Below, piece by piece: positions 36,858-45,497 of a DNA stretch of 64,000 nucleotides. Source of the DNA: Bacteroides fragilis (GTDB lineage: Bacteria > Bacteroidota > Bacteroidia > Bacteroidales > Bacteroidaceae). How positions within the stretch are numbered: the stretch's first letter is position 1; every line of letters begins with the position of its first letter. Position numbers and translations under genes: made by a program. Location of the stretch: NCBI RefSeq assembly GCF_019583405.1, contig NZ_SZUU01000001.1, positions 496,001 through 560,000 on the forward strand. The letters run 5' to 3'. Under the pieces are notes generated by a model that was given only the letters and a program-made list of their open reading frames with translations, made no database searches and was not told the origin of the DNA.

Positions 36858-37406
36858 ATGAATTATATACAAACAGAAATAGATGGTGTGTGGATCATTG
36901 AACCGAAGATTTTTTTCGATCCGCGCGGATATTTCATGGAAGCATTCAAGCAACAGGAATTTGATGCTACTATCGGACAGATAAACTTTATACAAGATAA
37001 TGAATCTCAATCTTCATTCGGCACGCTACGCGGACTCCATTATCAAAAAGGAGACTATAGCCAAGCCAAACTGGTACGTGTCATTAAAGGTGAAGTGCTT
37101 GATGTAGCTGTCGATTTAAGACAGTCATCACCTACATTTGGAAAGCATATCAGCGTATTGTTAAGCGATGAAAATAAACGCCAGCTTTTTATTCCCCGTG
37201 GATTTGCCCATGGATTTTTAGTGAAAAGCGAAATAGCTATCTTTACTTATAAGGTAGATAATATATATGCCCCCCAATCTGAGGCTTCTATCCTATACAA
37301 TGATCCGGCATTGGCTATCGACTGGCCTATTGCCGATTCGCAACTTGTCATGTCAGAGAAAGACAAGCAGGCAGAAGCCTTTCGGGAAGCTGAATATTTT
37401 GAATAG
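36858..37406 (+). CDS. rfbC: dTDP-4-dehydrorhamnose 3,5-epimerase
   Basis: 182 residues. KIFFDPRGYFMEAFK, GTLRGLHYQKG (with the catalytic His) and RGFAHGFLVKSE are RmlC signatures. It acts in dTDP-L-rhamnose synthesis for surface polysaccharides. The rest of the rfb set is not adjacent; the UDP-glucose dehydrogenase gene follows after 23 bp, so this is a small two-gene sugar-nucleotide unit. Confidence 0.93.
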   Translation: MNYIQTEIDGVWIIEPKIFFDPRGYFMEAFKQQEFDATIGQINFIQDNESQSSFGTLRGLHYQKGDYSQAKLVRVIKGEVLDVAVDLRQSSPTFGKHISVLLSDENKRQLFIPRGFAHGFLVKSEIAIFTYKVDNIYAPQSEASILYNDPALAIDWPIADSQLVMSEKDKQAEAFREAEYFE

Positions 37407-37429
37407 AAACCCTCAATAAATAAAAGAAC

Positions 37430-38743
37430 ATGAAAATTGCAATTGTCGGAACCGGATACGTAGGTTTGGTCACAGGAACCTGTTTTGCGGAAATTGGCGT
37501 GGATGTTACTTGTGTTGACACCAACGGCGAAAAAATAGAGGCGCTTAAAAAGGGGATTATCCCCATTTATGAAAATGGATTGGAAGAAATGGTCATCCGC
37601 AATACCAAAGCCGGTCGACTAAAGTTTACGACTTCACTGGAAAGTTGCCTGGATGATGTAGAAGTAGTGTTCTCTGCTGTTGGAACCCCACCTGATGAAG
37701 ACGGAAGTGCTGATTTGAGTTATGTACTCGCAGTGGCACGTACCATTGGACAAAACATGAAGAAATACAAACTTGTAGTCACCAAAAGTACCGTACCTGT
37801 AGGTACAGCTTGCAAAGTTCGTAATGCTATTCAGGAAGAATTAGATAAGCGGGGTGCCAAAATAGAATTTGATGTAGCTTCCAATCCTGAGTTTCTGAAA
37901 GAAGGTAATGCAGTCAATGACTTTATGAGTCCTGACCGTGTTGTGATCGGTGTGGAATCGGAACGTGCAGAAAAATTAATGACTAAGCTTTATAAGCCAT
38001 TCATGCTAAATAATTTCCGCGTGATATTCATGGATATTCCCTCTGCCGAAATGACCAAATATGCCGCAAACTCAATGTTGGCTACCCGTATTAGTTTCAT
38101 GAACGACATCGCTAATCTGTGTGAGTTAGTAGGAGCTGATGTAAATATGGTGCGTAGCGGTATCGGGTCGGATACCCGTATCGGACGTAAATTCCTTTAT
38201 CCAGGCATCGGTTATGGTGGATCATGTTTCCCTAAAGACGTAAAAGCTTTGATAAAGACAGCAGAACAGAATGGATATCAGATGCGTGTGTTGCAGGCAG
38301 TAGAAGAAGTGAACGAAAATCAGAAAAGCCTGTTATTCGACAAACTGGTAAAACAATATAATGGGAATCTGGAAGGTAAAACAGTTGCATTGTGGGGATT
38401 GGCATTCAAACCGGAAACAGATGACATGCGCGAAGCACCTGCATTGGTCCTAATTGGCAAACTGCTGAAAGCCGGCTGCAAAGTACGCGCCTACGATCCC
38501 GCAGCGGCAAATGAATGTAAAAGACGAATCGGTGAAACCATATATTATGCACGCGACATGTATGATGCGGTTTTGGATGCCGATGCTTTGATGCTGGTAA
38601 CCGAATGGAAAGAATTTCGTCTGCCTTCGTGGGCCGTTGTGAAAAAAACGATGTCACAACAGGTAGTCATGGACGGACGTAACATTTATGATAAAAAAGA
38701 AATGGAAGAACAGGGCTTTATTTACCATTGTATCGGCAAATAA
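37430..38743 (+). CDS. ugd: UDP-glucose 6-dehydrogenase
   Basis: 437 residues. An N-terminal Rossmann fold (MKIAIVGTGYVGLVTGTCFAE), the central helix, and the catalytic cysteine in FLYPGIGYGGSCFPKDVKAL are all present, followed by the GLAFKPETDDMREAPA UDP-binding domain. Oxidises UDP-glucose to UDP-glucuronate for capsule and surface polysaccharides. Probably co-transcribed with rfbC. Confidence 0.95.
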   Translation: MKIAIVGTGYVGLVTGTCFAEIGVDVTCVDTNGEKIEALKKGIIPIYENGLEEMVIRNTKAGRLKFTTSLESCLDDVEVVFSAVGTPPDEDGSADLSYVLAVARTIGQNMKKYKLVVTKSTVPVGTACKVRNAIQEELDKRGAKIEFDVASNPEFLKEGNAVNDFMSPDRVVIGVESERAEKLMTKLYKPFMLNNFRVIFMDIPSAEMTKYAANSMLATRISFMNDIANLCELVGADVNMVRSGIGSDTRIGRKFLYPGIGYGGSCFPKDVKALIKTAEQNGYQMRVLQAVEEVNENQKSLLFDKLVKQYNGNLEGKTVALWGLAFKPETDDMREAPALVLIGKLLKAGCKVRAYDPAAANECKRRIGETIYYARDMYDAVLDADALMLVTEWKEFRLPSWAVVKKTMSQQVVMDGRNIYDKKEMEEQGFIYHCIGK

Positions 38744-38779
38744 TACCTTATACCACCGCATCCTCACAAACCTGATAAC

Positions 38780-38831
38780 AGAGCTGAAAAGTTAAGAGTT
38801 TTTTTTAACTCCCGACTTACTTTTCAGCTCT
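38780..38831 (+). terminator. Terminator after ugd
   Basis: 11-bp outer stem (agagctgaaaa / ttttcagctct) followed by a T-run, 36 bp past the ugd stop. Confidence 0.82.
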
Positions 38832-38860
38832 TTTTTTATATCTTTATCGATATAAATGAG

Positions 38861-38868
38861 TAATTTTG
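38861..38868 (+). promoter_or_regulatory. -7 element TAATTTTG, DUF4738 gene
   Basis: TAnnTTTG match 16 bp before ATG 38884. It overlaps the alternative upstream ATG at 38866, so it argues for the downstream start. Confidence 0.6.
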
Positions 38869-38883
38869 CACAAAATTAAACAG

Positions 38884-39687
38884 ATGATAAAGTACATTGC
38901 AACATTGTTACTGACGGTCTTATTCGTAGCATGCAATAATGGCAAAGGACAACAGCCCTCTGAAGAAAATGAAGACCCCAAGGCCAAAGAGATTCTCCAA
39001 GGCATTTGGCTTGATGATGAAACTGAAACTCCCTTGATGCGTATAATAGGAGATACGATTTATTATTCCGATGCTCAAAGTGCTCCGGTTTATTTCAAAA
39101 TCCTAAAAGATACGCTCTATACCTATGGCAAAGACGTAACCCATTATCAAATTGACAAGCAGAGTGAATATTCTTTTTGGTTCCATTCTCTGGCTGATAA
39201 TATTATCAAGCTCCATAAGTCGGAAGATCCTAATGATACATTGGCATTCTCCTTTAAGTCGGTTGCAATTATTCCGACCTATACAGAAGTCACTAAGAAG
39301 GACAGTGTGGTAATGTTCGATGGCATCCGCTACAGAGCCTATGTATACATCAACCCCTCACAAATGAAAGTAGTGAAAACAACTTATTCGGAAGATGGTA
39401 TCAGTATGGACAATATTTACTATGACAATGTAATGCATATATGTGTGTATGAAGGCAAAAAAAATTTATATGCCAAGGACATTACCAAGCAAATGTTTGT
39501 AGATGTAATTCCGGCAGATTTTCTGCAACAGGCCATTCTATCTGATATGAATTTTACAGGAATTGACCGCAAAGGCTATCATTATCAGGCACTCGTCTGT
39601 ATTCCGGAAAGTCCGGTATGCAATCTTGTGAATCTTACCATCAGTTTCGACGGAAAACTAAATATAACGGCTGCAAAATACAAATAA
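38884..39687 (+). CDS. DUF4738 lipoprotein
   Basis: 267 residues from ATG 38884. Signal sequence with lipobox VAC (LTVLFVACNN), then an acidic linker and two beta-rich modules. The pattern (GIWLDDETETPLMRIIGDTIYYSD) matches DUF4738, a Bacteroidetes lipoprotein family with no known function. It ends 70 bp before the convergent DEAD helicase gene. Confidence 0.75.
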   Translation: MIKYIATLLLTVLFVACNNGKGQQPSEENEDPKAKEILQGIWLDDETETPLMRIIGDTIYYSDAQSAPVYFKILKDTLYTYGKDVTHYQIDKQSEYSFWFHSLADNIIKLHKSEDPNDTLAFSFKSVAIIPTYTEVTKKDSVVMFDGIRYRAYVYINPSQMKVVKTTYSEDGISMDNIYYDNVMHICVYEGKKNLYAKDITKQMFVDVIPADFLQQAILSDMNFTGIDRKGYHYQALVCIPESPVCNLVNLTISFDGKLNITAAKYK

Positions 39688-39732
39688 GCCGGCCTGACTG
39701 AGGAATTACAATAAGAGAAAAAGGGTGTAAGA

Positions 39733-39769
39733 GGGGGGGGCAGAAAAGCTTTACGCTTATCTTCTGCCC
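39733..39769. terminator. Hairpin between DUF4738 and the DEAD helicase, with a G8 run
   Basis: Arms gggcagaa (39738-39745) and ttctgccc (39762-39769) form an 8-bp stem; the 3' arm overlaps the stop region of the minus-strand helicase gene. An uninterrupted run of eight G (39733-39740) leads into it. Termination is plausible but no strong T-run is seen. Confidence 0.5.
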
Positions 39770-41013
39770 GATCTGGGTGCCGTAGAACGTCCACCGTTAT
39801 TATTTTTTCTATTTCCGTTCCGGAAGTTTCTTCCTCCTCTTCCAGCGTTAGTATACGAACGAGGATTATATTGAGGAGCTTCCCCCAATTCAGCCGGTAC
39901 CGGTATCTTATAAATCTCTTTCTCGAGGAAATTCTCGATATTCTTAAAATTAGTTTGTTCTTTCTCATTCACAAACGTGAGGGCAACTCCATCATTGTTC
40001 GCACGTGCAGTACGTCCGATGCGGTGAACATAATCTTCACTGTCATGTGGAACGTCGAAATTAATCACCAACCGGATATCATCAATATCTATCCCTCTGG
40101 ATACGATGTCTGTAGCAACCAAAATGTTAATACGTCCCGATTTGAATTCATGCATAATAAATTCACGCTGTACCTGCTCAAGATCAGAATGCATCTCTCC
40201 GACATTCAACTTCATCATTTTCAGCGCCTTTGCCACTTCTTTTACTTTTATCTTTGAAGATGCAAAGATGATAACTCTTTCGGGCACCTCTTCCGCAAAC
40301 AAGCTTCTCACAATACCCAATTTCTGATTTTCGTAACAGACATAAGCAGCCTGAACAATTTTTTCAGCAGGTTTCGATACGGCCAGTTTGACTTCAGCAG
40401 GGTTATTCAGGATAGTATTGGCCAATTGCTGAATCTTAGCCGGCATGGTAGCGGAAAACATAATCGTCTGGCGTTCTTTTGGCAAATATTTTACGATCTG
40501 CATAATATCCTCGTAGAAACCCATATCAAGCATACGGTCTGCTTCATCAAGAATAAAATAAGAAACCCGGGATAAATCAACGTATCCCAGACTCAGATGT
40601 GCAATCAGACGTCCCGGTGTAGCTATAACCACATCGACACCAAGCATCAAGCCTTTTTTCTGCTGCTCAAAAAGTATTCCGTCATTTCCTCCGTAAACAG
40701 CCACACTTGAAACAGGCATAAAATAAGAGAAGCCCTCCATTTGTTGATCTATTTGTTGGGCCAGTTCACGGGTAGGTGACATAATCACACAGTTGATGGC
40801 ATCTTCCGGATGTCCACCTTCCGACAACTTATTCAATATAGGCAACAAAAAGGCAGCCGTCTTACCGGTTCCTGTCTGCGCTACAGCGATTAAATCTCTA
40901 CCTTCGAGTATTACCGGGATCGCTTGTTCTTGTATAGGAGTACATTCCTCAAAACGCATAGCGTCGAGTGCTTCAAGTACATTGTCATTTAATTGTAATT
41001 CGGAAAACTTCAT
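39757..41013 (-). CDS. DEAD-box RNA helicase (RhlE-like)
   Basis: 418 residues. Q motif (ECTPIQEQAIP), Walker A AQTGTGKTAAF, PTRELAQQ, ATPGRL, the DEAD box itself (LDEADRML), SATMP, VIIFASS, ATDIVSRGIDI and HRIGRTAR are all present. The Gly/Arg/Asn-rich tail (GRGGRNFRNGNRKNNN) is an RNA-binding extension. ATP-dependent RNA unwinding in ribosome assembly or mRNA turnover, by family. A full -33/-7 promoter precedes it. Confidence 0.94.
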   Translation of the reverse strand: MKFSELQLNDNVLEALDAMRFEECTPIQEQAIPVILEGRDLIAVAQTGTGKTAAFLLPILNKLSEGGHPEDAINCVIMSPTRELAQQIDQQMEGFSYFMPVSSVAVYGGNDGILFEQQKKGLMLGVDVVIATPGRLIAHLSLGYVDLSRVSYFILDEADRMLDMGFYEDIMQIVKYLPKERQTIMFSATMPAKIQQLANTILNNPAEVKLAVSKPAEKIVQAAYVCYENQKLGIVRSLFAEEVPERVIIFASSKIKVKEVAKALKMMKLNVGEMHSDLEQVQREFIMHEFKSGRINILVATDIVSRGIDIDDIRLVINFDVPHDSEDYVHRIGRTARANNDGVALTFVNEKEQTNFKNIENFLEKEIYKIPVPAELGEAPQYNPRSYTNAGRGGRNFRNGNRKNNNGGRSTAPRSGRR

Positions 41014-41032
41014 CGTTTATTTTATTTGCTCG

Positions 41033-41063
41033 CAAAGATAGAAAATTCACTACGTAGTACAAA
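41033..41063 (-). promoter_or_regulatory. Promoter TTTG-N19-TATCTTTG, DEAD helicase
   Basis: Both Bacteroides elements match: -33 TTTG (41060-41063) and -7 TATCTTTG (41033-41040), on the minus strand. Between them lies the palindrome actacgtagt (41049-41058), a possible operator. Confidence 0.75.
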
Positions 41064-41092
41064 TTTTTCGGGTTCTTTTATTCTTTCCACTC

Positions 41093-42316
41093 TTACATAT
41101 TCAAATAAGAGTCCTTAAATCCCAGGAAGTAAAGTACGCCATCAAGCCCAATCGTATTAATAGATTGTTTGGCATTGGCTACAACTTTGGGTTTTGCATG
41201 AAAGGCAATGCCAAGACCGGCAACTCCCAACATAGGTAGATCATTAGCTCCATCCCCAACAGCAATGGTTTGAGCGATATCTACTTTTTCTACCTGAGCG
41301 ATCAATCGCAACAGTTCCGCTTTACGCTTTCCATCTACCACATCTCCCAAATAACGCCCTGTCAGCTTGCCATCTACAATCTCAAGTTCATTAGCATATA
41401 CATAATCAACACCGTATTTCTTCTGCAAATACTGTCCAAAATAGGTGAAACCTCCCGAAAGGATAGCAATCTTATAACCATACTTCTTCAAAACATACAT
41501 CAAACGATCCACCCCTTCAGTTATTGGCAGACTCTCGGCAATTTCCTGCATTACAGATTCGTCCAGTCCTTTCAGCAGTGCAACCCGCTCACGAAAACTT
41601 TCCGTAAAGTCAATTTCTCCCCGCATGGCACGTTCCGTAATTGCTTTTACTTCAGCACCTACACCGGCACGTATAGCCAACTCGTCAATCACTTCGGTTT
41701 CTATTAATGTAGAGTCCATATCGAAACAGATCAGGCGACGCATACGGCGATACATATTATCCAGCTGGAAAGAGAAGTCCATTTCAAGTTCGCTGGCCAA
41801 TTTCATCAACTGTCCCTGCATAGCTTCTTTATCCCGGGGAGTACCGCGAACCGAGAATTCAATACAGGCTCGGGTATGCGTTTTACGCTCATCCAATGGA
41901 ATACGTCCGGTCAGACGTTTGATGGCATCAATATTCATGTCCTGCTCAGCTAAAATACGGGTAACCGCCGCAATCTGGCGAGCCGTAAGTTTACGTCCCA
42001 GCAATGTAAGGATATAGCGGTTCTTACCTTGCATATTTACCCAGCTTTCATACTCTTCTTCAGTAATCGGATAGAAGCGAATGGTTACTCCCAAGGAAGA
42101 TGCCTTAAAAAGCAACTCTTTCATCATAAATCCCGAGAGTTGTTCCTCAGTCATACAGAGAATGCCTAGTGAAAGGGTGTTATGAATATCTGCCTGACCA
42201 ATATCCAAGATAGTGGCATCGTATTTTGCCAATATCTCTGTTACGGAGGCTGTAAGTCCCGGACGATCTTCACCGGTAATACGGATCAGGATTAATTCTG
42301 TTTTTGATGGTTGCAT
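41093..42316 (-). CDS. serB: Phosphoserine phosphatase with N-terminal ACT-like domains
   Basis: 407 residues. The N-terminal half (about residues 1-180) contains ACT-like regulatory domains (LILIRITGEDRPGLTASVTEIL). The HAD phosphatase core carries the nucleophile motif FDMDSTLIETEVIDE, LSGGFTYFG, and AVGDGANDLPML. Hydrolyses phosphoserine in the last step of serine synthesis. Longer than the enteric SerB because of the tandem regulatory part, as is common in Bacteroidetes. Confidence 0.93.
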   Translation of the reverse strand: MQPSKTELILIRITGEDRPGLTASVTEILAKYDATILDIGQADIHNTLSLGILCMTEEQLSGFMMKELLFKASSLGVTIRFYPITEEEYESWVNMQGKNRYILTLLGRKLTARQIAAVTRILAEQDMNIDAIKRLTGRIPLDERKTHTRACIEFSVRGTPRDKEAMQGQLMKLASELEMDFSFQLDNMYRRMRRLICFDMDSTLIETEVIDELAIRAGVGAEVKAITERAMRGEIDFTESFRERVALLKGLDESVMQEIAESLPITEGVDRLMYVLKKYGYKIAILSGGFTYFGQYLQKKYGVDYVYANELEIVDGKLTGRYLGDVVDGKRKAELLRLIAQVEKVDIAQTIAVGDGANDLPMLGVAGLGIAFHAKPKVVANAKQSINTIGLDGVLYFLGFKDSYLNM

Positions 42317-42341
42317 AGCTGAATGTTCATTAAGTATCCTG

Positions 42342-42349
42342 CAAAAGTA
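42342..42349 (-). promoter_or_regulatory. -7 element TACTTTTG, serB
   Basis: TAnnTTTG match 26 bp before the serB ATG at 42316. Confidence 0.55.
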
Positions 42350-42422
42350 GGGGAAAATTCCCAGTATTTATGCTAAATAACATAAAAAACTGCACTTAAA
42401 AAGAGAGAAAATTACTTGTTTA

Positions 42423-42455
42423 TTTGGAAGTTGGAATAATATTTACTTACCTTTG
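42423..42455 (+). promoter_or_regulatory. Promoter TTTG-N21-TACCTTTG, thioredoxin-like gene
   Basis: -33 TTTG at 42423-42426 and -7 TACCTTTG at 42448-42455. It predicts a leader of about 125 nt before the ATG at 42588, described separately. Confidence 0.7.
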
Positions 42456-42461
42456 CACCCG

Positions 42462-42587
42462 GTTTCTGAATTAAAGGCCTTGACAGTCAACAGATTCCTC
42501 TCTGTTGTGCCTAAAAAGACGATGTTTCGGGGAGAGACCACTGTTTTAGAGGACAGTCCCGGATAGTATTAACTAAAACCGAATTAC
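42462..42587 (+). promoter_or_regulatory. Structured 5' leader of the thioredoxin-like gene
   Basis: About 125 nt of transcribed, untranslated sequence. It contains a caacag/ctgttg hairpin (near 42489-42508) and an actgt/acagt hairpin further on. No known riboswitch is recognised. Regulation by the leader is only a possibility. Confidence 0.4.
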
Positions 42588-43097
42588 ATGAGGCATGTAA
42601 AATGGATTTTTGTTGTATTACTAATTAGTTCCTTGACTTCTTTCGTAGAAAAAGACAAACCCACCGGAGGTTTGAATGTGGGTGACGTAGCCCCTGATTT
42701 CACAATCGAATCTATGTCAGATGCACAGCACAATTTTGATTTGACCGACTTAAAAGGCAAATACGTGCTGCTTAGTTTTTGGGCAAGTTACGATGCACAG
42801 TCCCGGATGCAAAACGCAAGTTTGAGCAATGCGCTTCGATCAACTTCTCAAAATGTGGAAATGGTTTCCGTTTCATTTGACGAATACCAGTCGGTATTTC
42901 AGGAAACCATTCGTAAGGACCAAATAGTTACGCCCACTTGTTTCGCGGAAACTAAAGGCGAAAGCTCCGGCTTATTTAAGAAATACCGATTAAACCGGGG
43001 TTTCACTAACTATTTATTGGATGGAAATGGTGTGATTATAGCCAAAAACATCTCTGCTGCAGAACTTTCTGCTTATGCAAACAAAATCAAAGGTTGA
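42588..43097 (+). CDS. Thioredoxin-fold (AhpC/TSA-like) protein without a CxxC motif
   Basis: 169 residues with a hydrophobic N-terminal segment, probably exported. The peroxiredoxin/TlpA-type fold shows in LNVGDVAPDFTIESMS and LKGKYVLLSFWASYDAQSR, but the WCxxC redox pair expected after WAS is replaced by YDAQS. A lone Cys lies later (VTPTCFAETKG). It may be a non-redox binding protein. Monocistronic with a long leader. Confidence 0.8.
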   Translation: MRHVKWIFVVLLISSLTSFVEKDKPTGGLNVGDVAPDFTIESMSDAQHNFDLTDLKGKYVLLSFWASYDAQSRMQNASLSNALRSTSQNVEMVSVSFDEYQSVFQETIRKDQIVTPTCFAETKGESSGLFKKYRLNRGFTNYLLDGNGVIIAKNISAAELSAYANKIKG

Positions 43098-43185
43098 TTT
43101 TAAAGTGTAATAAGAAGAGAGTGGGGGTTCCCAATAGGATTTCGATCTTGGGAACGAGACAAAAGAGGAAATGAATACAACAAAA

Positions 43186-43228
43186 AATTCCGCCCGCACT
43201 TGTGATTTCACAGGAGCAGGCGGAAATT
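43186..43228 (+). terminator. Terminator after the thioredoxin-like gene
   Basis: Arms ttccgcc and ggcggaa, extending with A/T pairs, followed by a T-rich run (ttatttt). Confidence 0.6.
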
Positions 43229-43264
43229 CTTATTTTTAGACCTTTTGAATTCAAATGCAATCCA

Positions 43265-44362
43265 TCATTTGGGAGCTTTCCTATATAGGTAAAATGCAAT
43301 CAGCGCATACAGTAAATTAGGAATCCACATAGCGATTACCGGAGGCATATTTCCATTTACCGCAAAAGTAGATGCCACGGTTTGGAACAGGATGTATGAA
43401 AAACTCAGCCCAAGTCCGATTCCTAAATGCAATCCCATTCCCCCCTTTGTTTTTCTTGAAGAAAGAGATACTCCGATTACAGTCAGAATAAACGATGCAA
43501 ATGACATGGCAATTCGTTTATGATACTCTATTTCAAACTCTTTGATATTGGCAATACCCCTTTGTCTCTGCTTATCTATATATGCACTAAGCTGGGGACT
43601 GGTCAACATTTCCTGCTGATTACGCATGATCATAAAATCGGCGGGTTCCATCGGTATAATGGAATCCATCTTATCTCCACGGACAATAGTTTCCTTCAAT
43701 CCGTCGAGATTACGGATCATATAATCCTTGATGGTCCATTTATTAACCGCTGTAGTATCATAAGTAATACTGCGAGCAGTCAAATGGGATACCAGTTTCT
43801 TATCTACGAATTTATCCAGCGAAAAGCGGTTTCCTGTCTTATTGTAATCTTGATAGTTATCAATATAAGCAATCACGCCTGTGTCTATCTCCAACTGTAT
43901 ATTGTGTACATAAGTAGTCTTCTTCTTTTTCACGTATTTATCTTCAAAGTCCAGACGAGTCACACTGCCTCTCGGAATCACATACGATCCTAATATAAAG
44001 GTAGAAATCGCAATGATACCGGCCGATATCATGTAGGGACGCAACATCCGTTTGAAACTCATACCGGTAGAAAACATCGCAATAATCTCGGAGTTCTCAG
44101 CCAGTTTAGAGGTGAAGAATATGACAGCAATAAATACAAACAACGGACTGAACAGATTCGCGAAATAAGGAATAAAGTTCATGTAGTAATCGAAGATGAT
44201 TGCCGACCACGGCGCACTCCGTTCCATAAACTTATCCATCTTCTCGTTGAAGTCGAATACTACTGCGATAGAGATAATCAATGCAATAGCAAATACGTAC
44301 GTCCCCAAGAATTTCTTGATGATATATAAGTCCAGGCGTTTAATAAACCGATTGCTTCTCAT
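43265..44362 (-). CDS. LptF/LptG-family lipopolysaccharide export permease
   Basis: 365 residues: two N-terminal and four further membrane segments around a large periplasmic domain. The opening LDLYIIKKFLGTYVFA and AENSEIIAMFSTGMSFKRML are typical YjgP/YjgQ sequences. With LptBFGC it extracts LPS from the inner membrane. The sequence does not decide between LptF and LptG. Followed by tgt at 4 bp spacing, part of a lon-tgt-lpt cluster. Confidence 0.88.
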   Translation of the reverse strand: MRSNRFIKRLDLYIIKKFLGTYVFAIALIISIAVVFDFNEKMDKFMERSAPWSAIIFDYYMNFIPYFANLFSPLFVFIAVIFFTSKLAENSEIIAMFSTGMSFKRMLRPYMISAGIIAISTFILGSYVIPRGSVTRLDFEDKYVKKKKTTYVHNIQLEIDTGVIAYIDNYQDYNKTGNRFSLDKFVDKKLVSHLTARSITYDTTAVNKWTIKDYMIRNLDGLKETIVRGDKMDSIIPMEPADFMIMRNQQEMLTSPQLSAYIDKQRQRGIANIKEFEIEYHKRIAMSFASFILTVIGVSLSSRKTKGGMGLHLGIGLGLSFSYILFQTVASTFAVNGNMPPVIAMWIPNLLYALIAFYLYRKAPK

Positions 44363-44366
44363 AAAT

Positions 44367-45497
44367 TTATAGTCTTGTTGACACTCTCTTCACCATCATT
44401 GGTTTCCAGGTTGAAAAGTCTCCTGCGGCAATGTGCTTGCGTGCTTCTCCTACCAGCCATAGATAAAATGCCAGATTGTGGATAGACGCTATCTGCATGG
44501 CCAGCAGTTCCTGCGCATGGAATAAATGGCGCAAATATGCTTTGCTGTACAACGTGTCTACATACGAAGCACCGTCAGCTTCAATAGGAGAGAAGTCTGC
44601 TTCCCATTTTTTATTACGCATGTTCATGATACCGTCTTTCGTAAACAACATTCCGTTTCGTCCGTTACGGGTAGGCATCACACAGTCGAACATATCTACT
44701 CCACGTTCAATACCCTCAAGAATATTAACCGGCGTGCCCACACCCATCAGATAACGAGGTTTGTCCTTCGGAAGTATTTCATTCACTAATTCTATCATCT
44801 CGTACATCTTATCCACCGGTTCGCCTACGGCAAGTCCGCCAATGGCATTACCGTCTGCACCTTTCGAGGCTATGTACTCTGCAGATTGCTTACGTAGGTC
44901 AGGGTATACACATCCTTGCACGATAGGAAAAAGAGACTGGCTGTAACCATATTTAGGTTCCGTTTCATTGAATCGTTGAATGCATCTGTCGAGCCAGCGG
45001 TGTGTCAATCCCAATGACTTTTTGGCATATGCATAATCCGAATCACCCGGTGGACATTCATCAAATGCCATCATGATGTCGGCACCTATGATACGTTCGA
45101 TATCCATAACCTTTTCAGGAGTAAAGATATGCTTGCTGCCATCAATATGCGAACGGAATTCGGCCCCTTCTTCACGCAATTTACGGATACCGGACAAAGA
45201 AAATACCTGAAAGCCACCACTATCGGTCAGCATCGGACGGTCGAATCCATTGAACTTATGCAATCCACCGGCTTTTTCAAGTACATCCAGTCCCGGCCGC
45301 AAATAAAGATGATATGTATTTCCCAGAATGATCTGTGCCTGAATATCCTCTTTCAATTCAGTCTGATGTACTCCTTTCACACTGCCGATTGTACCTACCG
45401 GCATAAATATAGGGGTTTGTATTTGCCCGTGATCTGTTGTAATCAGACCGGCACGGGCATTACTTTTTGCGTCTGTATATTGTAATTCGAATGTCAT
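44367..45497 (-). CDS. tgt: Queuine tRNA-ribosyltransferase without zinc-site cysteines
   Basis: 376 residues. Catalytic pieces are in place: MLTDSGGFQVFSLS, GLAVGEP and DCVMPTRNGRNGMLF. The zinc ligand region, which in E. coli has three cysteines and a His, here reads GASYVDTLYSKAYLRHLF and lacks all three cysteines, although the His-containing helix remains (IASIHNLAFYLWL). It exchanges guanine-34 for the queuine precursor preQ1. It overlaps lon by 4 bp, so translation is probably coupled. Confidence 0.93.
   Translation of the reverse strand: MTFELQYTDAKSNARAGLITTDHGQIQTPIFMPVGTIGSVKGVHQTELKEDIQAQIILGNTYHLYLRPGLDVLEKAGGLHKFNGFDRPMLTDSGGFQVFSLSGIRKLREEGAEFRSHIDGSKHIFTPEKVMDIERIIGADIMMAFDECPPGDSDYAYAKKSLGLTHRWLDRCIQRFNETEPKYGYSQSLFPIVQGCVYPDLRKQSAEYIASKGADGNAIGGLAVGEPVDKMYEMIELVNEILPKDKPRYLMGVGTPVNILEGIERGVDMFDCVMPTRNGRNGMLFTKDGIMNMRNKKWEADFSPIEADGASYVDTLYSKAYLRHLFHAQELLAMQIASIHNLAFYLWLVGEARKHIAAGDFSTWKPMMVKRVSTRL

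Noticed and set aside
39733..39740. G8 homopolymer as a phase-variable switch
   Set aside because: It lies in an intergenic terminator-like hairpin between convergent genes and is not in a coding frame or promoter spacer.
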